This document shows positions 9,096 through 18,550 of a stretch of DNA of 64,000 nt, one piece after another. A program made the translations under genes and the position numbers. The DNA is from an uncultured Bacilli bacterium (GTDB taxonomy: Bacteria > Bacillota_I > Bacilli_A > RFN20 > CAG-826). The notes below the pieces were generated by a model. That model did no database searches. It saw only the letters and a program-made list of their open reading frames with translations, and had not been told where the DNA came from. Location: NCBI GenBank assembly GCA_934700895.1, contig CAKUXV010000002.1:62001-126000 (forward strand). Direction: 5' to 3'. Each line of letters begins with the position of its first letter. Position 1 is the stretch's first letter.

Positions 9096-9107
9096 AGAAG
9101 AGTTGTT

Positions 9108-9713
9108 ATGATTCATTCGCCAAATTCCCCTTGCATCGTCTGCGGCCTCTTCCCGGAAGGGGAATGGCTGCTTTTTGTTCGCGAATTGAACCAAGAGGGG
9201 CTTCCCGTGTCTCCTTTTCATTTGCCCTATAAAGTGGAAAGAAGCCGAAACAAATTCCATCCTTGGTTTTTGAATGAAGTTGTCCATGATTACGGCAAAT
9301 TGGATTTCCCCGAGGGACAGGCCAAGGTTCTTTGCTTGAATTTGAACGTAGGCACAAAAGAAAGCCCCTATGAAAAAATCATGCTATTTCGTGAAAAAGA
9401 CTTAAAACGCCATTATTTGGATCCCTTAAGTCGCCGCGTGGCAAGACGGTATTTTTCTTTGACGCCAGCCTCTTTGTCCATCCAAGAATCCGATGGGGAT
9501 TTGTCTTTGTATCAAGAACGTCTCGACATGGTGGATTATTTTTTTCACCAAGGACGCATCCCCCATGCCGATTATCGTGCTTTCCGTGATTTGGTCCGCC
9601 AAAAAGCCGCGGTGGACGCCATCAAAAAATCCTCGGAGTATTTGTTAGAAACATGGAACCTCGACCGTGAGGAATATCGCGATCATCTCTTTTATGCGAG
9701 GGCAAAAAGATGA
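9108..9713 (+). CDS. Uncharacterised protein upstream of cardiolipin synthase
   Basis: A 201-residue soluble protein that I do not recognise. The N-terminal half is aromatic-rich with beta-type sequence (around GEWLLFVRELNQ); the C-terminal half (from about residue 110) is basic and helical, with many Arg-Tyr pairs. The stop overlaps the cls start (ATGA), so the two are coupled, and the gene lies between two putative phospholipid enzymes. A link to membrane lipid metabolism is a guess from position. No ribosome binding site is evident. Confidence 0.6.
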   Translation: MIHSPNSPCIVCGLFPEGEWLLFVRELNQEGLPVSPFHLPYKVERSRNKFHPWFLNEVVHDYGKLDFPEGQAKVLCLNLNVGTKESPYEKIMLFREKDLKRHYLDPLSRRVARRYFSLTPASLSIQESDGDLSLYQERLDMVDYFFHQGRIPHADYRAFRDLVRQKAAVDAIKKSSEYLLETWNLDREEYRDHLFYARAKR

Positions 9714-11278
9714 AGCAGCTACTGAAACCAACCTTTTGGGCCAAAACCTTGGTGCTTTTGTTGCTGCTCGTTCAGTTTGTTTGCGTGGCCGTTTTTGTTT
9801 TTTGGCTGGGGGATTATTCCTTTAACGCCAATAACGGAACCTACGCTTTGCTCTCCGCTTTGGTTTTATTTATTACCGATATTGTTTTCGGCATTGCGAT
9901 TTTCAATAGCGATTCCCCCAACGCCTACAAATTAACGTGGCTTTTCGCCGTTTTCGCTCTTCCTATTGCCGGAATCCTCATGTATGTTTTTTGGGCCAAC
10001 AAAAGCACTTCGAAATCCCAAAAGAAGAAGGTGGCGAAGTTCGAACGCCCCGTGAACGCATCCCCCTCAACGGCGTTAGAGACGTTAGAAGAGGAAATGC
10101 CAAATTATTGCGGACTCGTTCGTTATCTGGATTTGGCGGCTGGCAGCGGTGCCCATCAGCAGACTTCCTCCGTTTATTTTGATTTGGTTGATAAAGCCTA
10201 TCCCGTCATCTTGGAAGAACTGGCAAAAGCCAGGCATTATATCTTCCTGGAATTTTTCATTATCGGCGAAGGAGAAATGTGGGATGGCATCGAAAAGATT
10301 CTGGTTCAAAAAGTCTCCCAGGGCGTCGATGTACGCATCATATATGACGATGTGGGATCTCTTCAATGCGCCCCGGATTTCTTCGATGCTCGTCTTCGGA
10401 AAAAAGGAATTGAATGCCGGAAATTCAACCCGTGGCGCCCCTTTATGGATGTGCGCCTAAATAATCGTGATCACCGCAAAATGATTGTCATCGACGGCCA
10501 CACCGCTTTTAGCGGAGGCTTCAACCTTGCGGACGAATACATCAATCGCATTGATCGCTTTGGGCATTGGAAAGACAATGCCATTTTGCTAAAAGGCAAG
10601 GCAGTGGAAAACTTCACTTATATGTTCCTTGCGAACTGGAAAACCTATTTTTTCCCCAATTTGGAAATCGACAAAGCCCGTTATTCTTCCAAAACCTTTA
10701 TCGATGAAATCGGGGGATATCCAGAAAACGATGGCTTCGTGGCTCCTTATGGGGACATCCCCTATCAACGGGAAGCGGTTGGGGAACGCGTGTATTTAGG
10801 ACTAATGGCAAGAGCGAAAAAGAGTGTTTACATGGCAAGCCCTTACCTCATCTTAGATGAAGAAATGATCAATTCGATTTGCTTCTCCGCTAAAGAAGGG
10901 CTGGACGTTCGCTTGCTTGTACCCCACATCCCCGATAAAAAGATGGTCTTCAATTTGACCCGCTCCTATTACGAAAAATTGCTGGAATCCGGTGTGAAAA
11001 TCTATGAATACACCCCGGGGTTCGTCCACGAGAAGATGTTTGTCATTGACGATAACGCCGCAAGCGTTGGGACCATCAATTTGGATTACCGTTCCTTCTT
11101 CCTCCACATGGAAAACGGAACCTTATTCCTGGATTCCTCTTCCATTGGACAGATGAAGAAGGATTTCTTGCAAACCATAGAGGTGTCCCACGAAGTGACA
11201 TTAAAAGAATGGAAAAGGTGGAAAAAGAGGAACCGCTGCTATTGGGCTATGCTTCGCTTGATTTCGCCCATTCTATAA
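9710..11278 (+). CDS. cls: Cardiolipin synthase (phospholipase D family)
   Basis: A 522-residue enzyme joining two phosphatidylglycerols to make cardiolipin at the membrane. Two N-terminal hydrophobic spans (about residues 10-35 and 45-95) precede two HKD motifs: HRKMIVIDG near residue 260 and HEKMFVIDD near 440, each followed by the expected G/S-rich sequence (SGGFN, VGTINLDYRS). Length matches Firmicute Cls. The start overlaps the previous gene. The C terminus is basic. The call is strong; a related phosphatidyltransferase activity is the only alternative. Confidence 0.92.
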   Translation: MKQLLKPTFWAKTLVLLLLLVQFVCVAVFVFWLGDYSFNANNGTYALLSALVLFITDIVFGIAIFNSDSPNAYKLTWLFAVFALPIAGILMYVFWANKSTSKSQKKKVAKFERPVNASPSTALETLEEEMPNYCGLVRYLDLAAGSGAHQQTSSVYFDLVDKAYPVILEELAKARHYIFLEFFIIGEGEMWDGIEKILVQKVSQGVDVRIIYDDVGSLQCAPDFFDARLRKKGIECRKFNPWRPFMDVRLNNRDHRKMIVIDGHTAFSGGFNLADEYINRIDRFGHWKDNAILLKGKAVENFTYMFLANWKTYFFPNLEIDKARYSSKTFIDEIGGYPENDGFVAPYGDIPYQREAVGERVYLGLMARAKKSVYMASPYLILDEEMINSICFSAKEGLDVRLLVPHIPDKKMVFNLTRSYYEKLLESGVKIYEYTPGFVHEKMFVIDDNAASVGTINLDYRSFFLHMENGTLFLDSSSIGQMKKDFLQTIEVSHEVTLKEWKRWKKRNRCYWAMLRLISPIL

Positions 11279-11293
11279 AGAAGGGAGATATTG

Positions 11294-12496
11294 ATGAATT
11301 TATTATTGAAAAACCATTACCGTTTCGTTCAGCTCTGCATGAAAGTCGCCATGCCTTTTTTGCGTATCCCAAAGCCAATTGTCCTTTCGTCCTGTTTAGA
11401 ATTGGCGGGACAGCTTAAAAAAGAGAAGAAGTCTCGCCCTTTGCTAGTCACCGACCAAGGCCTTGCTAAACTTCGTGTCCCCGAAAAGGTCCTCAGCGTT
11501 CTTCGTGATGCGGGTCTTAATCCGATTTGTTTCGATGGTGCGGTTCCTAATCCAACTTTTGATTGCATCGAAGACGGATTAAAGGCGTACCAAAAAGAAA
11601 GATGTGATTGTTTGATTGCTCTGGGAGGAGGAAGCGCGATGGACTGCGCCAAAGGCATTGGCATTCGCTCCGTCTATCCCAAAAAATCCCTCTCTTCTTT
11701 TAAGGGCGTTCTCCATGTTCATCGCAGAATTCCTTTGTTTTTTGCTATTCCTACCACCGCTGGAACCGGTTCGGAAGCTACGTTGGCCGCGGTGGTCGTC
11801 AATAGCGCCACCCACGACAAATTCCAAATCGATGACCCCAAACTCGTTCCTTCTTTCGCGGTTTTGGATCCGCAGTTTGTGATGTCTCTCCCCAGCAAAC
11901 TCATCGCTTCCACGGGGATGGATGCCTTGACCCACGCCATTGAATCCTATATTGGAAGAAGCTCCACTCGGTTTACCAACGATATGGCCCTTTCCGCTAT
12001 TCGCCGCATCGACCATAGCTTGCTTTTGTTCTATGAGAATCCCAAAAACGAAGCAGCGGCGCGCGATATGCAACAAGCCGCTTTCGAAGCGGGGATGGCT
12101 TTCACGCGAGCCTATGTGGGCTATGTTCATGCCTTGGCCCATGCTTTAGGCGGCTATTATGGAATTCCCCATGGGTATGCCAATGCCGTCTTGTTGCCCC
12201 TTGTTTTAAAACATTACGGCTCTTCGGTCTACGCGGCCCTGGCTTCGATTTATGATGCCCTTGGAAGAAAAGGGGCTAGTTCTGCAAAAGAAAAGGCGGA
12301 GGAAGTGATTCGCTGGATCGAAGAAATGAATCAAAAAATGGGAATCCCCGCCCATTTTGGTGGCGTTGTAGCCAAAGGGGATTATGATATATTAGCGGCC
12401 CACGCAGCCAAAGAAGGGAACCCGCTTTACCCGGTTCCTGAACTCTGGGATGCGAAGAAATTAGAAGAGGTGCTGAGGGAGGCAGATGGACAATGA
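11294..12496 (+). CDS. Iron-containing alcohol dehydrogenase
   Basis: Group III alcohol dehydrogenase of 400 residues, reducing an aldehyde or ketone with NAD(P)H. The nucleotide-binding GGGSAMDCAKGI near residue 110 and the metal-site segments GMDALTHAIESY and HALAHALGGYYGIPHG are clear, giving the Asp/His iron ligands. I place the start at the ATG at 11294 with GGGAGA upstream; an in-frame TTG lies just before it. The stop overlaps galM. Lying inside a galactose run, it may handle a sugar-derived aldehyde or serve fermentation; the substrate is not visible. Confidence 0.88.
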   Translation: MNLLLKNHYRFVQLCMKVAMPFLRIPKPIVLSSCLELAGQLKKEKKSRPLLVTDQGLAKLRVPEKVLSVLRDAGLNPICFDGAVPNPTFDCIEDGLKAYQKERCDCLIALGGGSAMDCAKGIGIRSVYPKKSLSSFKGVLHVHRRIPLFFAIPTTAGTGSEATLAAVVVNSATHDKFQIDDPKLVPSFAVLDPQFVMSLPSKLIASTGMDALTHAIESYIGRSSTRFTNDMALSAIRRIDHSLLLFYENPKNEAAARDMQQAAFEAGMAFTRAYVGYVHALAHALGGYYGIPHGYANAVLLPLVLKHYGSSVYAALASIYDALGRKGASSAKEKAEEVIRWIEEMNQKMGIPAHFGGVVAKGDYDILAAHAAKEGNPLYPVPELWDAKKLEEVLREADGQ

Positions 12497-13488
12497 AAGT
12501 CACGTTAAAACCGCATGGTAAGGGGAATTTCCTTACCGTGACCAACGATTGTGGTCTTGAAGTTACCTTGTCCCAAATTGGGGCGGGGGTTTATTCGGTG
12601 TTTTATAAAGGGGAAGCGATGAACGCTGGTCCCATGAATAAAGATGCCTACATTACGGACCGTGTTTCTTTCTATGGAAAAACAATCGCCCCTTTTGCCG
12701 GGAGATTAAAGGATGGGCTCTTCTTGATCGGGGAAAAAGAGTTTCATCTCCCCTTAACAGAAGGAGGTCTGAGTCTTCATAGCGGAACTCTCAACGCCGC
12801 CTTCCGCCTTTTTGACTGCGAGATTCGTAACGGAAAAGAAGGAATGGACATTGTTTTCTCGCTTACGTTAGAGGCCACGGACGAATTCCCAGCGACCATT
12901 CCCTTCCGCGTCCGTTATTTTGTTTATGAAAAGCGTCCTCGCTTCGACCTTTATTTCGAAGCCCGTCCCGAGCAGGATACCCTTTGGAATCCAACCACCC
13001 ACCTTTATTGGAATCTCGGGGGTAAAAAGGACGTGCTACATCATGCTTTGGCCCTCCATAGCCATGAATTCCAAGTTTATGACGAATCCCTTTTGCCGAT
13101 TAAAAAGCAAAAAGTGGATGCTGTCATGGATTTTAACCGCGCCAAGGAAGTGGGGAAGGATCTTTTTGCGGAGGAACTCAAAAATTCCAAAGCCAAAGGA
13201 TACGACCACGCCTTCTATTTGGACGAAGGGGCATTCCCCAGCGCGGTTTTGGAATCGAAAGAATTCGGAATGCGCGTGGAAACGGACGCCCCGGCCCTTC
13301 AGGTTTATACCGACAATTATCCGCAAAAAGGAAAACGCCTATTGAATAACGACACGGAAATCCGCCATAGCGCCATCACCTTCGAACCGGTTGGCGATTT
13401 GCTCAACCCCTCTTCCCTAATCGCTAAAAAAGGAGAAGGGGTGTCGCGGATGATTTCTTATACCTTCTATCAAAAGAAAGGATGCTAA
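12493..13488 (+). CDS. galM: Aldose 1-epimerase (galactose mutarotase family)
   Basis: A 331-residue mutarotase-fold protein. FAGRLKDG near residue 75, SLHSG near 95, HLYWNLGG near 172 and the late ITFEP are the expected substrate-site positions, including catalytic His and Glu. It would interconvert alpha and beta anomers of galactose before GalK. It overlaps the upstream dehydrogenase stop and lies two bases before galT, so the operon context supports GalM over other epimerase-fold proteins. Confidence 0.85.
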   Translation: MKVTLKPHGKGNFLTVTNDCGLEVTLSQIGAGVYSVFYKGEAMNAGPMNKDAYITDRVSFYGKTIAPFAGRLKDGLFLIGEKEFHLPLTEGGLSLHSGTLNAAFRLFDCEIRNGKEGMDIVFSLTLEATDEFPATIPFRVRYFVYEKRPRFDLYFEARPEQDTLWNPTTHLYWNLGGKKDVLHHALALHSHEFQVYDESLLPIKKQKVDAVMDFNRAKEVGKDLFAEELKNSKAKGYDHAFYLDEGAFPSAVLESKEFGMRVETDAPALQVYTDNYPQKGKRLLNNDTEIRHSAITFEPVGDLLNPSSLIAKKGEGVSRMISYTFYQKKGC

Positions 13489-13489
13489 C

Positions 13490-14977
13490 ATGCTGAGTCA
13501 GACCATTGCCGAATTTCTTGTTTACGCCAAAACCCATCTCGGGCTTTCCTCTCTTGATACGATTTATTGCCAAAACCTTTTGCTGAAGCGTTTCGGACTG
13601 CAGCAGCCTTACGAAGGGAAAGTGGAGGAAGAGGCCATTGCCTCGGAAACGCTCCCTGATCGTTACGTCGAAGCTTTTTCCAAGTATTTCATGGAAAAAG
13701 AAGGCATGGATGCCAGTGAAGCTGAACGGGAATGCGTTTGGCTTTTTGGACTTGTTTCCCCTCGTCCTTCCGAAGTCAGCCGCGAATTTGAAAAAAATCG
13801 CGCCGTTTCTCCAGATTTAGCTTTGGACGAACTCTATCGTCTTAGCATCGCGAATTATTACGTTCAAAAATCCAAAATCGATAAGAACATTGTTTTCAAT
13901 GCTTCGTTTAAAGACGGGCCGGATCTTGAAATCTCCATTAATTTATCGAAGCCGGAAAAGAACAATAAAGATATCGCTAAATTGGTTCACGCGAAAGCGA
14001 GTGGATACCCCGCATGCGCTCTTTGCAAAGAGAATTTAGGATTTGAAGGCGATGCACGCCGCCCCGCCAGGGAAAACATCCGCATCGTCCCCTTGAAACT
14101 CGACGAAGAAGACTGGTATTTGCAGTATTCCCCTTATGGATATTATTACGAACACTGCATTTTGCTTTTCGATCACCATGTTCCCATGGAGATGAATCGC
14201 CGCATTCTATCCAAACTTTTATCCTTCCTCGATCAATTCCCTGGATTTTTCATCGGCTCGAACAGCGACCTTCCCATCGTCGGTGGGTCCATCCTCAACC
14301 ACGAACATTTCCAGGGAGGCCGTCATGAGATGCCCTTATTTAAGGCCAAAGCCTTGCGGGAAATCCCCTGTCCTCGTTTTTCTTGCTGCAAATTGGAAGA
14401 AATCGATTTTTATAACACGGTCCTCCGGATTACGTCGGCTTCTCGCGATGAATTGCTCGATTTGGCAGAAACCATCATGAACGCGTGGCGTCATTATAAC
14501 GATCCCGCGTGCTCCATTCTTTCTAGCGATGAAGCCGGGCAGCATAGCACCGTGACCCCGCTTGCTAAAAAGGTCGACGGCGTCTACCAAATGTATTTGA
14601 TTCTTCGCAACAACCGTTGCGATGAAACCTATCCCGATGGCATTTTCCACGCTCATCCCGAATATGCTCACATCAAGCATGAAGGGATTGGCTTGATTGA
14701 AGCGGCGGGCCTATTCATTCTTCCGGCTCGACTCGTTCGTCAAAGCAAGGAAGCCGAAGAGGCATCCGCGAAGCATTGGTCGATGGAAAAGGCTGTTTCC
14801 CATTATCCCGATTTGGATATTTTCTCGGATATGATCGAAAAATTGAATCAAGGCATGACCACGAATGAATACCTTGCTTCCGTATGCCGAGGCATTTTGA
14901 ATAATGTTGCCGTATTTAAGAAAGATGTAGAGGGGAAGGCGGGGTTAAACCGCTTCCTCGGAAAGGTGAATTTATGA
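13490..14977 (+). CDS. galT: UDP-glucose-hexose-1-phosphate uridylyltransferase, class II GalT
   Basis: A 495-residue GalT of the longer Firmicute class. It transfers UMP between UDP-glucose and galactose-1-phosphate in the Leloir pathway. NYYVQKSKIDKNI near residue 122, GYPACALCKENLGF near 168 and the NHEHFQGG segment near 265 are diagnostic; the latter carries the catalytic His region. AAGGATGCTAAC precedes the ATG. It overlaps galK by four bases. UDP-glucose 4-epimerase (galE) is not in the window. Confidence 0.95.
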   Translation: MLSQTIAEFLVYAKTHLGLSSLDTIYCQNLLLKRFGLQQPYEGKVEEEAIASETLPDRYVEAFSKYFMEKEGMDASEAERECVWLFGLVSPRPSEVSREFEKNRAVSPDLALDELYRLSIANYYVQKSKIDKNIVFNASFKDGPDLEISINLSKPEKNNKDIAKLVHAKASGYPACALCKENLGFEGDARRPARENIRIVPLKLDEEDWYLQYSPYGYYYEHCILLFDHHVPMEMNRRILSKLLSFLDQFPGFFIGSNSDLPIVGGSILNHEHFQGGRHEMPLFKAKALREIPCPRFSCCKLEEIDFYNTVLRITSASRDELLDLAETIMNAWRHYNDPACSILSSDEAGQHSTVTPLAKKVDGVYQMYLILRNNRCDETYPDGIFHAHPEYAHIKHEGIGLIEAAGLFILPARLVRQSKEAEEASAKHWSMEKAVSHYPDLDIFSDMIEKLNQGMTTNEYLASVCRGILNNVAVFKKDVEGKAGLNRFLGKVNL

Positions 14978-16146
14978 TTCAAAAAGAAAAGGCTATGGCA
15001 TTGTTTTCCCAAACCTTTGGGGAAGGGAAGCCCTTTTGCGTCTTTAGCCATGGACGTCTTGAAATCGTGGGCAACCACACGGACCATAACCATGGTCTAT
15101 GCCTTGTGGGATCCTGCGATTTGGGAATCACGGCGGCGGTAGAACCGCGACTAGACGGAATCGTTTGCATCAAAAGCGAAGGATTCAAAGTTTTTTCCTT
15201 TTCCATTCATGATTTGGCCCATTCCAAAAAAGAAGAAGGAACATCTCTTGGCATCGTAAAAGGGATCTTGTTCCGGATGCAGGAACTTGGTTTTGCGATT
15301 CAGGGATTCAACGCCGCATTATCTTCTGATATCGTCTCCGGTTCCGGGGTTTCTAGTTCCGCATGCTTCGAATCGTTGATCGTCAAAATTGAAGACCATC
15401 TTTGCAATAACGATTCGGTCCCCCCGTTAACCATGGCCAAAATCGGCCAATTCGCGGAAAACGTTTATTTTGGCAAGCCGAGCGGCTTATTGGACCAGGT
15501 AGGAACGAGTTACGGCGGAGTCGCCTTCCTCGACTTCGGCGACATGGATAATGTCATCGTCGACCCGATGAAATTCGATTTGCCGTTGGACGTCACCTTG
15601 GTGCAGACCCCTTCAAGCCATGCGAATCTCACCCCGCTATATGCCTCCATCCCTTCCGATATGAAATCCGTTGCTCGGATTGTGTTTGGAAAAGAAGTGC
15701 TTCGCGATGTAGACGCCCGTCAATTCGCGCAGAAAATCGCTCAACCTTGCGAAGGAGTCAGCGAAAGAGCCAAACTCCGTGCTCAGCATTTCTTTGACGA
15801 AAACGCGCGTGTTCTCGCTGCCAAAGATGCCATCCTTCACCATCAAACCGACGCCTTCCTCGACGCGATTCGCGGATCGGAAGCCTCTAGCGAAACCTTG
15901 CTGGCCAACACGATGCCGCCGGGAATTTATCAAAATAGCCCTCAACAGGCCATTGATTATGCTAAAACCGCCATTTCCGGCGGCGCCTGTCGCATCATGG
16001 GCGGAGGATTCGCTGGTTCGATTCTTTGCTTTACTTTGAAGGAACAAACGCCCGCCTTCCGCACTCATATGGAAAAAGGATACGGAGTGAACAACGTTCA
16101 CCCCGTGACGATTTTGCCAACGGGGCCAGCCATCGTTCAGGATTAA
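14974..16146 (+). CDS. galK: Galactokinase (variant sugar-binding motif)
   Basis: GHMP kinase of 390 residues phosphorylating galactose at C1. The GHMP glycine/serine loop SGSGVSSSACFE is near residue 125 and the C-terminal GGGFAGSI near 345. The sugar signature reads GRLEIVGNHTDHNHG near residue 28: where E. coli GalK has GEHTDY the Glu is Asn. This variant occurs in a known Firmicute subfamily, so activity on galactose is likely but the exact sugar is less certain than with the classical motif. It overlaps the galT end. Confidence 0.88.
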   Translation: MIQKEKAMALFSQTFGEGKPFCVFSHGRLEIVGNHTDHNHGLCLVGSCDLGITAAVEPRLDGIVCIKSEGFKVFSFSIHDLAHSKKEEGTSLGIVKGILFRMQELGFAIQGFNAALSSDIVSGSGVSSSACFESLIVKIEDHLCNNDSVPPLTMAKIGQFAENVYFGKPSGLLDQVGTSYGGVAFLDFGDMDNVIVDPMKFDLPLDVTLVQTPSSHANLTPLYASIPSDMKSVARIVFGKEVLRDVDARQFAQKIAQPCEGVSERAKLRAQHFFDENARVLAAKDAILHHQTDAFLDAIRGSEASSETLLANTMPPGIYQNSPQQAIDYAKTAISGGACRIMGGGFAGSILCFTLKEQTPAFRTHMEKGYGVNNVHPVTILPTGPAIVQD

Positions 16147-16151
16147 AACCC

Positions 16152-17087
16152 ATGAGGTGGGGGATCGGAAACGGAAAGGTGTATATTGGGGTTGCTTTTG
16201 GCAACACCCTTTATTTCCTTTTTATCCTGCTTCTTATCGCCCTTGTTTTTGGAACACGTTCCCTGTGCCGGAGGTTTGGAAAGGAATTTACCCGAAACTT
16301 GCTTTTGATTTTATTTTGGAGCAATTTCGCCCTTCATTTCCTCAAGCAATTCAATCCTTATTATATTTCGCGCTTACCCAATTCCCTAGGAAACAGCAGT
16401 CTCGAGAATTTTTGCGCGATTTTGATTGTCATTAGCCCTTTTGTTTTCGTTTTTGGAAACGACTATCTGAAGGATTACCTTTTTTATGTGGGCATCGTCA
16501 GCGGTATCATGGTTTATTTGGTTCCTACCGGTGCCTTGGGACGCGACCTAGGCGACCTCGATTCCTTCTTGGAAGTGTTGCGTTTCTATGGCTGCCACGC
16601 CCCGCTCGTCATCGGGGGATACCTGATGGTGGAAGAAGGACTTCATCAATTGGATTACCATCGACTTTGGGCAATCCCGTTGATGTTTACCGCCGTCAAC
16701 GGAGTGGTCTTCTTAAACGGCGCATTCTTGGGTTTTGTTTTGCATTTTCCGGGATGGCCATCGACTTGGGAACAATTCTCCGACCGAGATTGCTTTGTGA
16801 ACCAATCCTTCACCTTTGGTCCGATGCGTCAATTTGATGGGGCTCTTGGCTGGGTTTATAAGCTGATGATTCCCGGCCTTCAAACTTATCATAATACCGA
16901 CGGCGAGCTTTGCTTCGTCCCCGTGATTTATATGTTGATACCCCTCTATATCGCCACTGCATTATTCGGCCCTTGGCTCTGCTATAAATACGAAAAACGC
17001 CATTTCCGGATGGACTTCGAAGAATGGAAGCAAAGGCTCAAGATGAGACGATATAAATCTTTAAGGAAGAAAGGGGCGATATCCTGA
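16152..17087 (+). CDS. Integral membrane protein, possibly YwaF/TIGR02206-like
   Basis: A 311-residue protein with about seven membrane spans. A span order with ALHFLKQFNPYY and a late conserved-looking PALxNG-type region resembles YwaF-like proteins, but the match is weak. The ATG at 16152, six bases after the galK stop, is chosen because upstream codons lie inside galK. The C terminus is a basic cytoplasmic tail, and the stop overlaps malQ (TGATG). It may be a sugar-related membrane protein by context only. Confidence 0.55.
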   Translation: MRWGIGNGKVYIGVAFGNTLYFLFILLLIALVFGTRSLCRRFGKEFTRNLLLILFWSNFALHFLKQFNPYYISRLPNSLGNSSLENFCAILIVISPFVFVFGNDYLKDYLFYVGIVSGIMVYLVPTGALGRDLGDLDSFLEVLRFYGCHAPLVIGGYLMVEEGLHQLDYHRLWAIPLMFTAVNGVVFLNGAFLGFVLHFPGWPSTWEQFSDRDCFVNQSFTFGPMRQFDGALGWVYKLMIPGLQTYHNTDGELCFVPVIYMLIPLYIATALFGPWLCYKYEKRHFRMDFEEWKQRLKMRRYKSLRKKGAIS

Positions 17088-18550
17088 TGAAAAAGAACAT
17101 GAATGACCGTGCTTTAGGGATTTTGGCTCCTTTAACTTGCCTTCCGGGACAAGAAGGGGTGGGGACTTTTGGAAAAGAGGCTTATCAGTTTGTCGATTTG
17201 CTTTCCTCTCATGGGATTAAAATTTGGCAGATTTTACCCTTAAACCCTATTGGATACGGCCACTCCCCCTATCAACCTTATAGTTCTTTTGCCTTGGATG
17301 AGCAATTTATCAGTTTGGAGGGGCTCCGCGACGAAGGCCTCTTATCCTCTTTTATTCCATTCTCCTCTTCCAATCGCATCGATTACGAAACGATGCACGC
17401 TTACAAAAGAAAAGAATTGAAGAAAGCGTTCCTCCAAAACAAAGAAAAAGCGTTGAAGGAAATGGAAGGTTTCAAAAAGGAAAAGGTGTGGGCGGAAGCT
17501 TGGGGGGTGTTTTCCGCGCTTCATCATCATTACCAAACTTCTTGGGAACATTGGGTATCGCCGCGCCCTTATTCCAAGGAAATCCAAGAAGAAGCTTCGT
17601 ATGAAATTTATCTTCAGGTTTTGGCTTATCGTCAATACGAAGCCTTGCACCGTTATGCCAAGAAAAAAGGCGTCTTGATTCTAGGGGATTTGCCTTTTTA
17701 CGTTGGTTTTGATTCCTTGGACGTTTGGATGCATGAAGACCAATTCCTTCTTGCCAATGACCATTTATCCCCCTCGTTCGTCGCTGGGGTTCCTCCGGAT
17801 TATTTTTCGGCTACAGGGCAACGCTGGGGAAACCCCATTTACGATTGGGAAAAGATGAAAGGGGATGGTTTTTCTTTCTTGAAGAACCGCTTGATTGAAA
17901 ATGCCTCGATATACGATTTGCTTCGTTTGGATCATTTCCGAGCCTTTGACACCTTTTGGAAAATTCCTTCCTCAAGTCCCGATGCGGTCCGTGGAGAATG
18001 GGTAGAAGCGCCGGGCAAAGAATTCTTCAAGACTCTCTTCTTGGAAAAGCCTTCTTTGCAAAAGCGGCTTGTCGCGGAAGATTTAGGCTTATTAAGAAAG
18101 GAAGTCCTTGAGCTTCGGGATGAATTTTCCTTCCCCGGGATGGATGTGATTCAATTCACGTTCGAGGATGCCGAGATTCGAAAATCAAACCCTTGGAACG
18201 AAAAGAATTCTGTTTGTTACCTTGGGACGCATGATAACGCGCCGACGCGAGCATTCTTCGAATCCTTAGAAAAGGAAAAACAAGATGAATGGCTGAACGC
18301 GCTGAAGAAAAAAGGCTTTCAAAAAGGAACGCCGGTGGAAAGACTGATTGCTTATGGTTTGCAAAAGAAGGCGAAATGGTTCATCTTGTCGCTGCCTGAT
18401 TTGCTGGAAGAAGGGATCGAAGCTCGCATCAATGAGCCGTCAACGCTGAATTCCATCAATTGGACGTATCGGATTTCCGATTTTGAGAAAGTCGAAGAAA
18501 AATTAAACTTCTGGCAAAAAACATTCGTTGCCAGTGGGAGGGTTGCATGA
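17087..18550 (+). CDS. malQ: 4-alpha-glucanotransferase (amylomaltase)
   Basis: GH77 enzyme of 487 residues that disproportionates maltodextrins. LPLNPIGYGHSPYQPYSSFA near residue 50, the nucleophile segment LLRLDHFRAFDTFW near 280, the acid/base segment AEDLGL near 330 and GTHDN near 380 are all present, so the catalytic residues are intact. It works with GlgP and GlgB, encoded elsewhere in the window, in glycogen/maltodextrin turnover. It overlaps the neighbours at both ends. Confidence 0.95.
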   Translation: MKKNMNDRALGILAPLTCLPGQEGVGTFGKEAYQFVDLLSSHGIKIWQILPLNPIGYGHSPYQPYSSFALDEQFISLEGLRDEGLLSSFIPFSSSNRIDYETMHAYKRKELKKAFLQNKEKALKEMEGFKKEKVWAEAWGVFSALHHHYQTSWEHWVSPRPYSKEIQEEASYEIYLQVLAYRQYEALHRYAKKKGVLILGDLPFYVGFDSLDVWMHEDQFLLANDHLSPSFVAGVPPDYFSATGQRWGNPIYDWEKMKGDGFSFLKNRLIENASIYDLLRLDHFRAFDTFWKIPSSSPDAVRGEWVEAPGKEFFKTLFLEKPSLQKRLVAEDLGLLRKEVLELRDEFSFPGMDVIQFTFEDAEIRKSNPWNEKNSVCYLGTHDNAPTRAFFESLEKEKQDEWLNALKKKGFQKGTPVERLIAYGLQKKAKWFILSLPDLLEEGIEARINEPSTLNSINWTYRISDFEKVEEKLNFWQKTFVASGRVA

